A model generated the notes under the pieces. It had not been told where the DNA came from, did not search any database, and was given only the letters and a program-made list of their open reading frames with translations. The translations under genes were made by a program, and so were the position numbers. A stretch of DNA of 13,867 bases. Origin: Desulfuromonadaceae bacterium GWC2_58_13 (GTDB lineage: Bacteria; Desulfobacterota; Desulfuromonadia; Desulfuromonadales; Trichloromonadaceae). The stretch spans positions 1 to 13,867 of the forward strand of contig MHXM01000149.1 in NCBI GenBank assembly GCA_001825565.1, written 5' to 3'. Positions 7,526 through 13,867 of this stretch are shown here, one piece after another. Position 1 is the stretch's first letter. Each line of letters opens with the position of its first letter.

Positions 7526-9769
7526 ATGTATTTGAGGTTATTGATAACGTTGCTTATGCTGCTTCCCACGGTCGCCTGGTCCGCACCCGCAACGATCGGT
7601 GAAGTCCGAATCCAGGGAAACGTCCGGGTCGAGCCGAGCGCGATTCATTCCGTGCTTTCCGCCCGTGCCGGCATGGCCTACGATGCAGCCGTTATCGACC
7701 GAGATATCAAGGCCATTTACGGCATGGGCCGGTTTCAGGACGTTTCAGCGGATATTGAGGAGGTCAATGGGGTCAGCATTTTGACCTATCGTCTGGTTGA
7801 GCGTCCCCTGGTCCGCCAGGTGGCCTTCAAGGGCAACGACGAATTTTCGGTGGAAAAACTGCGGGGGCTGATTGTTATCAAAACCCCGGACATTCATGAT
7901 CCTGCCCTGATCGACAAGAGCATTGAGGCCATCAAGGCGGCTTATCGCGAAGACGGTTATTATGCCGCGGAAGTCAGTTCCAGCTTGGATGTTGATGATC
8001 GCAACGAGGCGACGCTCACTTTTGAGGTCAAGGAAGGCGATCAGGTCCTGGTCGATCTGATCCGCTTTGAAGGCAACACGATTTTCACCGACAAGGAACT
8101 GCGCAAGGCCATGGAAATCCAGGAACGCTGGATGTTTTCGTGGCTGACCGGGCGAGGCAAATTCAATGAAGACATCCTCAAGGACGACCTTGAGCGAATA
8201 GCCGATCTTTATTACAATGTTGGTCATATCAGGGTCAAGGTTCGGCAGCTGCACGCCAATATGATCGACGACAATAAATACATGGACATTCTGCTGGAGG
8301 TTGAAGAAGGTCCCCAGTTTCGGGTCGGCACCCTGGATGCCAAAGGAGACCTGCTCAAGGATAAAACCGATATTCTCAATCTGGTGCAGATGAAAGAGGG
8401 CGACGTATTCAGCCGCAAGCTGCTTCGCGACAGCGTGACGGCCTTGAGTGACCTCTATGCCGATCAGGGGTATGCCTACGTTAACGTAACCCCGGTTACC
8501 CAGGTGGATTCGGAACATTTGTCGATCGGGCTCGTGTTCGATATCGAACAGGGAACCCAGGTGACGATTGAAAGAATCAACGTTTCAGGCAACCTCAAGA
8601 CTCGCGACAAGGTAATCCGCCGGGAACTGAAACTCACCGAAGGCGACCTTTACAGCGCCTCCAAACTCAAGGAAAGCCGCCGAAAGGTGAATAACCTCGG
8701 ATTTTTCGAAGAAGTCAACCTGACCAATGCCAAGGGATCCGATGACTCCCTGATGGACGTCAATATCGAGGTTAAGGAACGTCCGACTGGAACTTTCAGT
8801 CTCGGCGCCGGCTACTCTTCGGTCGACGGCGTGGTCGGGCAAGGCTCGATTTCGCAGGATAACTTCCTCGGCAAAGGGTGGAAGCTGAATCTGGCGGGTT
8901 CGTTTGGCGGCAAAAGCTCAACATATCAGGTCGGCTTGCTGGACCCGTACTTTCTCGATATGAACTTGGCCCTCGGTTTCGATATTTACAACACCCGGCG
9001 CGAATGGAACGATTTTACCCGCAAAAGCAATGGCGCGGCCGTCAAGGTCGGCTTCCCGGTCGGCGAAGATAACCGGGCGTCTTTTACCTATCGGCTCGAA
9101 CAGAAGGAAATCATCGACGTCGATGAGGACGCAACCCAGACCCTCAAGGATGAAGAAGCCAAAGGGAAAGTGCTCATCTCCTCACTCTATTCGGTCTTCA
9201 CCCGCAATACGACCGATTACTATCTCGATCCCAGCACCGGCTACGTTGCCGAAGGTTCGATCGAGTTCGCCGGCATCGGCGGTGACGAGAAATTCGCCAA
9301 ATATATCGCCGATTATCGCCATTTCTTTCCGTTTAAATGGAATACGGTATTCTCCCTGCACGGCCAGATCGGCTATATCATGGAAGTCGGCGGAGAGGAA
9401 ATTTCCATTGACGAGCGTTTTTATCTTGGCGGTCTGCGGTCGCTTCGCGGATTCAAATCCCGCGAGGTCGGTCCCTACGATGTCGAAAACGACGAATTCA
9501 CCGGCGGCAACAAGGAAGCGTTTATCAACGTTGAATATCTTTTCCCGATTCTCAAGGACCTTGGCCTCAAGGGTGTTGTGTTTTACGATTCCGGCAACGC
9601 CTGGGATGAAGATGAGGGCTACTTCTCAAAAATGCGCCACAGTGTCGGTGCCGGGCTGCGCTGGATGAGCCCAATGGGACCGCTTCGGCTCGAATGGGGC
9701 TATAACCTGGACGCTTACGATTATGAAAATACATCCGAATTCGAGTTTTCCATCGGTAAATTCTACTAA
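7526..9769 (+). CDS. bamA: Outer membrane protein assembly factor BamA (Omp85 family)
   Basis: BamA is the central subunit of the BAM complex, folding beta-barrel proteins into the outer membrane. The 747 residues begin with a signal peptide (hydrophobic core LLITLLMLLPTVAW, likely cut after WSA near residue 20). Five POTRA domains follow: repeats starting near residues 22, 91, 172, 262 and 346, with recurring patterns such as VRIQGNVRVE, IRFEGNTIFTDKEL and INVSGNLKTRDKVI. The barrel starts near residue 422 (GTFSLGAGYSSVDGV). The conserved loop-6 motif appears as LRGF at 640-643, and the protein ends FSIGKFY with the terminal aromatic residue expected of an outer-membrane barrel. ATG 7526 has GGAG at 7517-7520. 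The order bamA-skp-lpxD-fabZ-lpxA is a widely conserved envelope cluster. Confidence 0.97.
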   Translation: MYLRLLITLLMLLPTVAWSAPATIGEVRIQGNVRVEPSAIHSVLSARAGMAYDAAVIDRDIKAIYGMGRFQDVSADIEEVNGVSILTYRLVERPLVRQVAFKGNDEFSVEKLRGLIVIKTPDIHDPALIDKSIEAIKAAYREDGYYAAEVSSSLDVDDRNEATLTFEVKEGDQVLVDLIRFEGNTIFTDKELRKAMEIQERWMFSWLTGRGKFNEDILKDDLERIADLYYNVGHIRVKVRQLHANMIDDNKYMDILLEVEEGPQFRVGTLDAKGDLLKDKTDILNLVQMKEGDVFSRKLLRDSVTALSDLYADQGYAYVNVTPVTQVDSEHLSIGLVFDIEQGTQVTIERINVSGNLKTRDKVIRRELKLTEGDLYSASKLKESRRKVNNLGFFEEVNLTNAKGSDDSLMDVNIEVKERPTGTFSLGAGYSSVDGVVGQGSISQDNFLGKGWKLNLAGSFGGKSSTYQVGLLDPYFLDMNLALGFDIYNTRREWNDFTRKSNGAAVKVGFPVGEDNRASFTYRLEQKEIIDVDEDATQTLKDEEAKGKVLISSLYSVFTRNTTDYYLDPSTGYVAEGSIEFAGIGGDEKFAKYIADYRHFFPFKWNTVFSLHGQIGYIMEVGGEEISIDERFYLGGLRSLRGFKSREVGPYDVENDEFTGGNKEAFINVEYLFPILKDLGLKGVVFYDSGNAWDEDEGYFSKMRHSVGAGLRWMSPMGPLRLEWGYNLDAYDYENTSEFEFSIGKFY

Positions 9770-9787
9770 CCCTGTAAGGAGATTGTC

Positions 9788-10315
9788 ATGAAACGTATTG
9801 TCGGGCTGGTTCTGGTCTGCTTCCTTTTCTCTGTTTCTTCCGCCTTCAGTGCCGACAGCAAAATCGGGTTTGTCGACCTGCAGAAGGCTCTCAATTTCTC
9901 CATGGCGGGCAAGGCGGCCAAGGAAACCATATCGAAGAAAGTCAAAGATTACGAAGGCACGATCGAAGGCAAGAAATCCGAGCTGAAAACACTCAAGGAA
10001 GAGTTGGATAAACAGGTGGTGCTTCTTTCCGAGCAGGCGCGGGCCGAAAAAGAACGTGATTATCAGCAGAAACTTAAAGATTTTCAGCGGTTTACCAAGG
10101 ATATCCAGGAAGAACTGCAACGCTCCGACGCCGATTACACCCGGCAGATTCTCGAGAAAGTTCTCAAGGTCGTGGGTGAGATGGGTGCAAAAGAGGGTTA
10201 TACCGTCATTCTCGAAAAATCGGAAAGTTCCCTGCTGTATGCCGACGATAAGATCGATCTGACCGAAACCGTGATCAAGGCGTTCGACGAGCAGTATAAG
10301 ACGGAAGGCAAGTAA
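9788..10315 (+). CDS. skp: Skp/OmpH-family periplasmic chaperone
   Basis: Skp holds unfolded outer-membrane proteins on their way to BamA. The 175-residue protein has a clear signal peptide (MKRIVGLVLVCFLFSVSSAF, likely cleaved after FSA). The family's opening IGFVDLQKALNFSMAGKAAK follows. A long charged helical region, about residues 45-125, rich in Lys and Glu, fits the coiled-coil tentacles, and a C-terminal part (KEGYTVILEKSES) returns to the body domain. AAGGAG (9776-9781) sits 6 nt before ATG 9788. It lies directly between bamA and lpxD, as in E. coli. Sequence conservation in this family is low, but size, signal peptide, coiled coil and position agree. Confidence 0.94.
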   Translation: MKRIVGLVLVCFLFSVSSAFSADSKIGFVDLQKALNFSMAGKAAKETISKKVKDYEGTIEGKKSELKTLKEELDKQVVLLSEQARAEKERDYQQKLKDFQRFTKDIQEELQRSDADYTRQILEKVLKVVGEMGAKEGYTVILEKSESSLLYADDKIDLTETVIKAFDEQYKTEGK

Positions 10316-10321
10316 GGGGCT

Positions 10322-11353
10322 GTGGCAACTCTCAAGGAGCTTGCAGAACTTCTCGACGGTACCGTCGTCGGCGATGAAAATATCCAGGTGCGGCGTGTCG
10401 CTCCGATCAGTGCCGCAATGGCTGGCGATATCACCTTTATCGCCAGCCTGAAGTATCTTGCCGCGCTCAAGGAGACCAAAGCCTCTGCGGTGATTCTGTT
10501 TCCAGGGGTCGAGGCGCCCGATTTGCCTGCGATCGTGTGCAAGAATCCCTATCTGGCTTTTGCCAAGGTATTAACGCACCTTCAGGTTCGCCGCCTTGAA
10601 CCCCGAGGGGTCATGGAAGGGGCCAGGGTCGCTTCGGGAGCACAACTCGCCAAGGATGTAACGATACATCCCGGCTGCGTGATTGGCGAGCGGGTGCATA
10701 TCGGCAGTGGCACCATCCTGTATCCGAACGTTGTGGTGTATGACGACGTGACCATCGGCGCCGACTGTACCATCCATGCCGGGGTAATCATCCGGGAAGG
10801 ATGCCGAATCGGCGACCGGGTGATTCTGCAACCATCGGTGGTCATCGGGTCGGACGGTTTCGGTTTTGCTCCGGACGGCGAACGTTACTTCAAGATTCCC
10901 CAAGTGGGGATTGTCCAGATCGAAGACGATGTCGAAATCGGTTCGGCAACCTGCGTCGACCGCGCCACGCTTGGGGTCACCCGAATCCGCCGGGGAGCCA
11001 AAATCGACAACCTGGTGCAGATTGCCCACAACGTGGTGGTCGGTGAAGATTGCATCCTCGTTTCCCAGGTCGGTATCGCCGGCAGCTCCGAACTCGGTCG
11101 TCATTGCACCTTCGGCGGTCAGGCTGCCGTCGCCGGCCATTTGAAAATCGGCGACCATGTCACCATTGGCGGACGCGGCGGGGTGACGCATAATCTCGAA
11201 CCGAACCAGATTCTTTCGGGTTTGCCGGCAATACCCCACAGGGAGTGGCTGAAAGCGTCCATGAGTTTTACCAAGCTGCCTGAAATCCGCAAGGAAGTCG
11301 GTCGGCTCAAGCGTCAACTGGAAGAACTTGAATTGAAGATCAAGGAGAGTTGA
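10322..11353 (+). CDS. lpxD: UDP-3-O-acyl-glucosamine N-acyltransferase
   Basis: LpxD adds the second 3-hydroxyacyl chain, from acyl-ACP, to the 2-amino group in lipid A synthesis. The 343-residue protein has an N-terminal uridine-binding domain (about 1-95, with DITFIASLKYLAAL and NPYLAFAKVL). A left-handed beta-helix of hexapeptide repeats follows (about 98-305, patterns such as IGSGTILYPNVVV and VTIGADCTIHAGV), then a C-terminal helical tail ending LKRQLEELELKIKES. The likely catalytic His is His236 in LVQIAHNVVVG, corresponding to E. coli His239. The start is GTG 10322. AAGGGG overlapping the skp stop is only 2 nt away and GGAAGG (10304-10309) is 12 nt away, so initiation is probably coupled to skp translation. 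If UDP-GlcNAc3N is made, LpxD would act on the 3-N-acyl form. Confidence 0.96.
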   Translation: MATLKELAELLDGTVVGDENIQVRRVAPISAAMAGDITFIASLKYLAALKETKASAVILFPGVEAPDLPAIVCKNPYLAFAKVLTHLQVRRLEPRGVMEGARVASGAQLAKDVTIHPGCVIGERVHIGSGTILYPNVVVYDDVTIGADCTIHAGVIIREGCRIGDRVILQPSVVIGSDGFGFAPDGERYFKIPQVGIVQIEDDVEIGSATCVDRATLGVTRIRRGAKIDNLVQIAHNVVVGEDCILVSQVGIAGSSELGRHCTFGGQAAVAGHLKIGDHVTIGGRGGVTHNLEPNQILSGLPAIPHREWLKASMSFTKLPEIRKEVGRLKRQLEELELKIKES

Positions 11354-11358
11354 AGGAT

Positions 11359-11793
11359 ATGGTTCTGAATACAGTCGAAATCATGAAACTCCTGCCGCAT
11401 CGGTACCCCTTCTTGCTGGTGGACAGAATCATCGAAGTTGAAGAAGGCAAACGGATTGTCGGTCTCAAAAACGTGACCATCAACGAACCGTTTTTTCAAG
11501 GACATTTTCCCGGCCACCCGATCATGCCCGGGGTGCTGATCATCGAAGCGATGGCGCAGGTTGGAGGGCTTTATGCTCTGGTCGCCGGTAATGTCGGTGA
11601 AAATAAAGTCACCTATTTCGTCGGCATCGATAAGGCCAAGTTCAGAAAACCGGTGGTGCCTGGCGACACCCTGCGTTTCGAATTGGAATTGATTAATTGC
11701 CGACGCGGAATTTTCTGTTTTTCCGGCAAGGCCTATGTCGAAAGCACCTTGGTGGCCGAGGCCGAGCTGAAGGCAACTTTTGCAGACCGCTAA
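11359..11793 (+). CDS. fabZ: 3-hydroxyacyl-[acyl-carrier-protein] dehydratase FabZ
   Basis: FabZ dehydrates 3-hydroxyacyl-ACP in fatty acid elongation and so competes with LpxA/LpxD for 3-hydroxyacyl-ACP. The 144-residue hotdog-fold protein opens with EIMKLLPHRYPFLLVDRI. It carries the catalytic His49 in FFQGHFPGHPIMPGVL and Glu63 in IIEAMAQ, the same numbering as the P. aeruginosa enzyme. The ATG at 11359 is chosen because AAGGAG (11342-11347) lies 11 nt upstream and the N-terminus then fits the family. A TTG at 11350 overlapping the lpxD stop would add three residues but has no room for a binding site. The lpxD-fabZ-lpxA order is conserved widely. Confidence 0.96.
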   Translation: MVLNTVEIMKLLPHRYPFLLVDRIIEVEEGKRIVGLKNVTINEPFFQGHFPGHPIMPGVLIIEAMAQVGGLYALVAGNVGENKVTYFVGIDKAKFRKPVVPGDTLRFELELINCRRGIFCFSGKAYVESTLVAEAELKATFADR

Positions 11794-11808
11794 CTTATCG
11801 GGATATTT

Positions 11809-12579
11809 ATGATACATCCAACAGCCATTGTTCATCCGTCCGCCAAGATTGCCGAAGGGGTGCACATCGGTCCTTATACCGTTGTTGGGGAAAATGTTTC
11901 CATCGGCGCCGGAACCGTCATCGGACCTCACGTCGTGATCGATGGCTGCACCGAGATCGGCCGGGACAACCGGATCTTCCAGTTTGCCTCGGTTGGGGCT
12001 CCGCCGCAGGACCTCAAGTATCGCGGCGCGAAGACGACGCTCAAAATTGGCGATCGCAACACCATCCGTGAATTTGTCACCATGCACTGCGGTACCGAGG
12101 ACGGGGGGGGCGAGACGGTCGTCGGCGACGATAACCTGTTTCTGGCCTATTCCCACGTGGCGCATGACTGTCGAGTCGGCAACCGGGTTATCCTGTCCAA
12201 CGGAGCAACCCTGGCGGGGCATGTCATCGTCGACGATCACGCGATTCTCAGTGGCCTTTGCGCGGTACACCAGTTCACTCGCATCGGCTGCCACGCGATG
12301 ATTGCCGGTGGGGCGATGGTGGCGCAGGATGTGGCTCCCTACACCATGGCGCAAGGGGATCGGGCCAAGACCGTCGGTTTGAACCTGGTCGGATTAAAAC
12401 GCCGGGGATTCTCCGAGGCCACCGTGCGGAGCATCAAAAAAGCCTACCGTTTGGTGTTCCGTTCCGAGCTTAAGGTTGAAGAAGCACTGGAGCAGATTGG
12501 GAAGGAACTCGAACGTTCGCCTGAACTGGATGTTTTTGTCGATTTCATAAAAAGCAGCGAACGCGGGATCGCCCGCTAG
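11809..12579 (+). CDS. lpxA: Acyl-ACP:UDP-sugar O(or N)-acyltransferase LpxA
   Basis: LpxA performs the first lipid A step, moving a 3-hydroxyacyl chain from ACP to position 3 of the UDP-amino sugar. The 256 residues show hexapeptide beta-helix repeats (from MIHPTAIVHPSAKI onward), the QDLKYRG segment, and the C-terminal helical domain beginning GLKRRGFSEATVRSIKKAY. The catalytic base is His119 in YSHVAHDC, equivalent to E. coli His125. The residue aligned with the E. coli chain-length ruler Gly173 is Gly167 (CHAMIAGGAMVAQD), which leaves room for a longer acyl chain. The ribosome binding site before ATG 11809 is weak (CGGGAT). With dehydrogenase and aminotransferase genes directly downstream, the natural acceptor may be UDP-GlcNAc3N, giving an amide bond; the sequence alone does not prove it. 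Confidence 0.96.
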   Translation: MIHPTAIVHPSAKIAEGVHIGPYTVVGENVSIGAGTVIGPHVVIDGCTEIGRDNRIFQFASVGAPPQDLKYRGAKTTLKIGDRNTIREFVTMHCGTEDGGGETVVGDDNLFLAYSHVAHDCRVGNRVILSNGATLAGHVIVDDHAILSGLCAVHQFTRIGCHAMIAGGAMVAQDVAPYTMAQGDRAKTVGLNLVGLKRRGFSEATVRSIKKAYRLVFRSELKVEEALEQIGKELERSPELDVFVDFIKSSERGIAR

Positions 12580-12591
12580 AGGATGCCGGTT

Positions 12592-13524
12592 ATGGGCAAG
12601 TTGCGAGCAGCGGTTATCGGAGTGGGCTATCTCGGGCGTTTTCATGCCCAGAAATTTGCCGCCCTTGACGATGTCGAACTGGTTGGGGTTGTCGACACCT
12701 TCGCCGATCGAGCCGCCGAAGTGGCGGCCGAGGTCGGCACCCAGCCCTATGCCGACTACCGCGAATTGCTCGGGCGGGTTGACCTCGTTTCCATTGTAGT
12801 GCCCACCCAGTATCATTTTCAGGTGGCCAGGGACTGTTTCGAGGCCGGCTGCCATGTGCTGCTGGAAAAGCCGGTAACCCGGACCGTTGAGGAAGCGGAT
12901 CGACTTATCGAACTGGCCCGGCAGAAAAAATGCGTTTTTCAGGTCGGACATCTGGAGCGTTTCAATCCTGCAATCCTGGCCCTGCAAGGAGTCATCAAGA
13001 ATCCACAGTTCATCGAGTCGCATCGCCTGGCCCCTTTCAAGCCTCGCGGGACCGACGTCAACGTCGTACTCGACCTGATGATTCACGATATCGACATTAT
13101 CCTGAGCATCGTCGGACATCCAATTAAAATGGTCAATTCGGTGGGGGTGCCGGTGCTGTCGGGCGAAGTCGACATTGCCAATGCCCGCCTGCAGTTCGAA
13201 AATGGGTGCGTGGCCAATGTAACAGCCAGTCGCGTCAGTCGTGAAGCGATGCGCAAGGTCCGGATCTTTCAGCCGGATGCCTATATCTCCATCGATTATC
13301 AGGAACGCAAAATTTCCATGTATCGCAAATGCGAGGGGGAGGCGATGATCCCCGGTCTGCCGAATATCGTTATGGAGGAAAAGAGCTTCACCCAGAGCGA
13401 TGCGCTGATGGCGGAAATCCGTTCCTTTGTCGATGTTATCAGAAATGGCACTCAACCCGTGGTATCCGGAGAGGATGGCCGGCGGGCTCTTGAGGTTGCT
13501 CTCCAGATCAACACCCGGCTCTAG
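12592..13524 (+). CDS. gnnA: Gfo/Idh/MocA-family dehydrogenase, probable UDP-GlcNAc 3-dehydrogenase
   Basis: This 310-residue NAD(P)-dependent oxidoreductase has an N-terminal Rossmann motif AVIGVGYLGRFHAQK (Gly10, Gly12, Gly15), the family EKP motif at 92-94 (LLEKPVTRTVEEAD), and a probable catalytic segment DLMIHDIDIILS (161-172, His165). The C-terminal substrate domain includes ANVTASRVSREAMRK. Its position directly after lpxA and before a DegT-type aminotransferase matches gnnA of Acidithiobacillus ferrooxidans. There the enzyme oxidises the 3-OH of UDP-GlcNAc before transamination to UDP-GlcNAc3N for lipid A. Other sugar dehydrogenases (WlbA/WbpB type) share the fold, so the substrate is inferred from context. 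ATG 12592 is chosen over ATG 12583 because AGAGGA (12578-12583), overlapping the lpxA stop, is 8 nt before it and would be too close to 12583. Confidence 0.82.
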   Translation: MGKLRAAVIGVGYLGRFHAQKFAALDDVELVGVVDTFADRAAEVAAEVGTQPYADYRELLGRVDLVSIVVPTQYHFQVARDCFEAGCHVLLEKPVTRTVEEADRLIELARQKKCVFQVGHLERFNPAILALQGVIKNPQFIESHRLAPFKPRGTDVNVVLDLMIHDIDIILSIVGHPIKMVNSVGVPVLSGEVDIANARLQFENGCVANVTASRVSREAMRKVRIFQPDAYISIDYQERKISMYRKCEGEAMIPGLPNIVMEEKSFTQSDALMAEIRSFVDVIRNGTQPVVSGEDGRRALEVALQINTRL

Positions 13525-13626
13525 ACTGGAATCCTGGTCGAAGAGGATGGGAGACGAAGTGGCGATGGCTCATGCGATGCGGGCCTCGCTATTCGTTTTT
13601 TTACTCCGCATTTTAAGGATGAATTC
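13525..13626 (+). other. 102-nt gap between the dehydrogenase and aminotransferase genes
   Basis: This gap is longer than other junctions in the run from bamA onward. It holds a short open frame (13547-13630, 27 codons) with no usable binding site, a T7 run (13596-13602), and the binding site AAGGA (13615-13619) for the next gene. No convincing promoter is visible. The preceding 4-bp GCGA/TCGC stem is too weak to call a terminator. Confidence 0.4.
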
Positions 13627-13867
13627 GTGATGCTTATACCTATGGTTGACCTCAAGACTCAGTTCAAGGACCTTCAGCAGCAGATTGAAGCAGGGTTCCG
13701 TGATGTTTGCGAGACCACCCAATTTATCCTCGGTCCCCGGGGCAAGGCCTTCGAAGCGGAAGTTGCCGCTTATTGCGGAGTCAAGCACGCCATCGGCGTG
13801 GCTTCGGGTACCGATGCCCTGCATCTGGCTCTGCGGGCGGCCGGTCTCGGCGAAGGGGACGAGGTGA
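13627..13867 (+). CDS. gnnB: DegT/DnrJ/EryC1/StrS-family aminotransferase, N-terminal part (probable GnnB)
   Basis: The frame is open to the window end, giving about 80 residues of a PLP-dependent sugar aminotransferase. It begins LIPMVDLKTQFKDLQQQIEAG, continues with FILGPRGKAFEAEVAAYCGVKHAIGVASGTDALHLAL shape features (the SGTDAL segment contacts PLP phosphate in this family), and is cut before the PLP lysine. GTG 13627 has AAGGA 7 nt upstream; the adjacent ATG 13630, 10 nt away, is an equally possible start. Following a GnnA-like dehydrogenase after lpxA, the best proposal is GnnB. GnnB transfers an amino group, from glutamate in the characterised enzyme, to the 3-keto sugar nucleotide, forming UDP-GlcNAc3N. 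WbpE/WlbC- or QdtB-like roles in O-antigen sugars are the alternatives. Confidence 0.8.
   Translation, partial: MMLIPMVDLKTQFKDLQQQIEAGFRDVCETTQFILGPRGKAFEAEVAAYCGVKHAIGVASGTDALHLALRAAGLGEGDEV

Noticed and set aside
955..12110. Runs of 7-8 G in corC (955-961), lysS (4614-4620), lolD (6937-6943) and lpxA (12103-12110) as possible phase-variation tracts
   Set aside because: All four genes are intact, three of them are normally essential, and the runs fall on Gly codons (mostly GGG) at conserved positions; nothing suggests switching.
11314..13455. Minus-strand open frames of 346 and 353 codons opposite fabZ/lpxA and gnnA
   Set aside because: Same reason: antisense shadows of well-supported genes with no recognisable domains or binding sites.
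13577..13602. Terminator before the aminotransferase gene (GCGA/TCGC stem then T7)
   Set aside because: The stem has only 4 bp with an 8-nt loop and the T-run is 4 bases away; too weak to support.
1..13867. Mobile elements, CRISPR arrays, tRNA or rRNA genes, defence systems
   Set aside because: Reading the whole window showed no transposase, integrase, repeat-spacer pattern, tRNA-like cloverleaf or foreign-looking block; gene content is all core envelope and translation genes.

Overview
The window looks like core chromosome of a Gram-negative bacterium, most likely a deltaproteobacterium of the Desulfuromonas/Geobacter/Pelobacter type. This placement rests on gene order (corC-lnt-prfB-lysS-lolC-lolD-bamA-skp-lpxD-fabZ-lpxA) and protein style; no search was run. 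Every confident gene lies on the + strand and is tightly packed. I see no tRNA, rRNA, CRISPR array, insertion sequence or phage gene.

Left part (1-2637): the 3' end of a PAP2-family membrane phosphatase gene, a CorC-type CBS-domain protein with a TTG start, and lnt (apolipoprotein N-acyltransferase). corC and lnt overlap by ATGA. Middle part (2638-5486): a weak terminator and a strong sigma-70-like promoter precede prfB. prfB encodes release factor 2 and carries the classic programmed +1 frameshift site, so the gene runs 2775-3870 through an in-frame TGA and is not a short ORF starting at 2956. lysS follows, with a possible promoter of its own.

Right part (5515-13867): an envelope-assembly run. 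lolC/E and lolD encode lipoprotein export from the inner membrane. A second good promoter then leads into bamA (outer-membrane protein insertion), skp (periplasmic chaperone), lpxD, fabZ and lpxA (lipid A and fatty acid synthesis), a Gfo/Idh/MocA dehydrogenase and the start of a DegT-family aminotransferase cut by the window edge. Together with lnt, the window covers lipoprotein maturation, lipoprotein release, beta-barrel assembly and lipid A acylation.

The most interesting point is the last gene pair. A sugar-nucleotide dehydrogenase and aminotransferase directly after lpxA match the known gnnA/gnnB arrangement, which makes UDP-2,3-diamino-2,3-dideoxyglucose for lipid A with amide-linked instead of ester-linked 3-acyl chains. 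Also worth attention are the prfB recoding site and a perfect 13-bp inverted repeat inside the first codons of lolC. No wholly new system is visible; the window is mostly well-known housekeeping genes.
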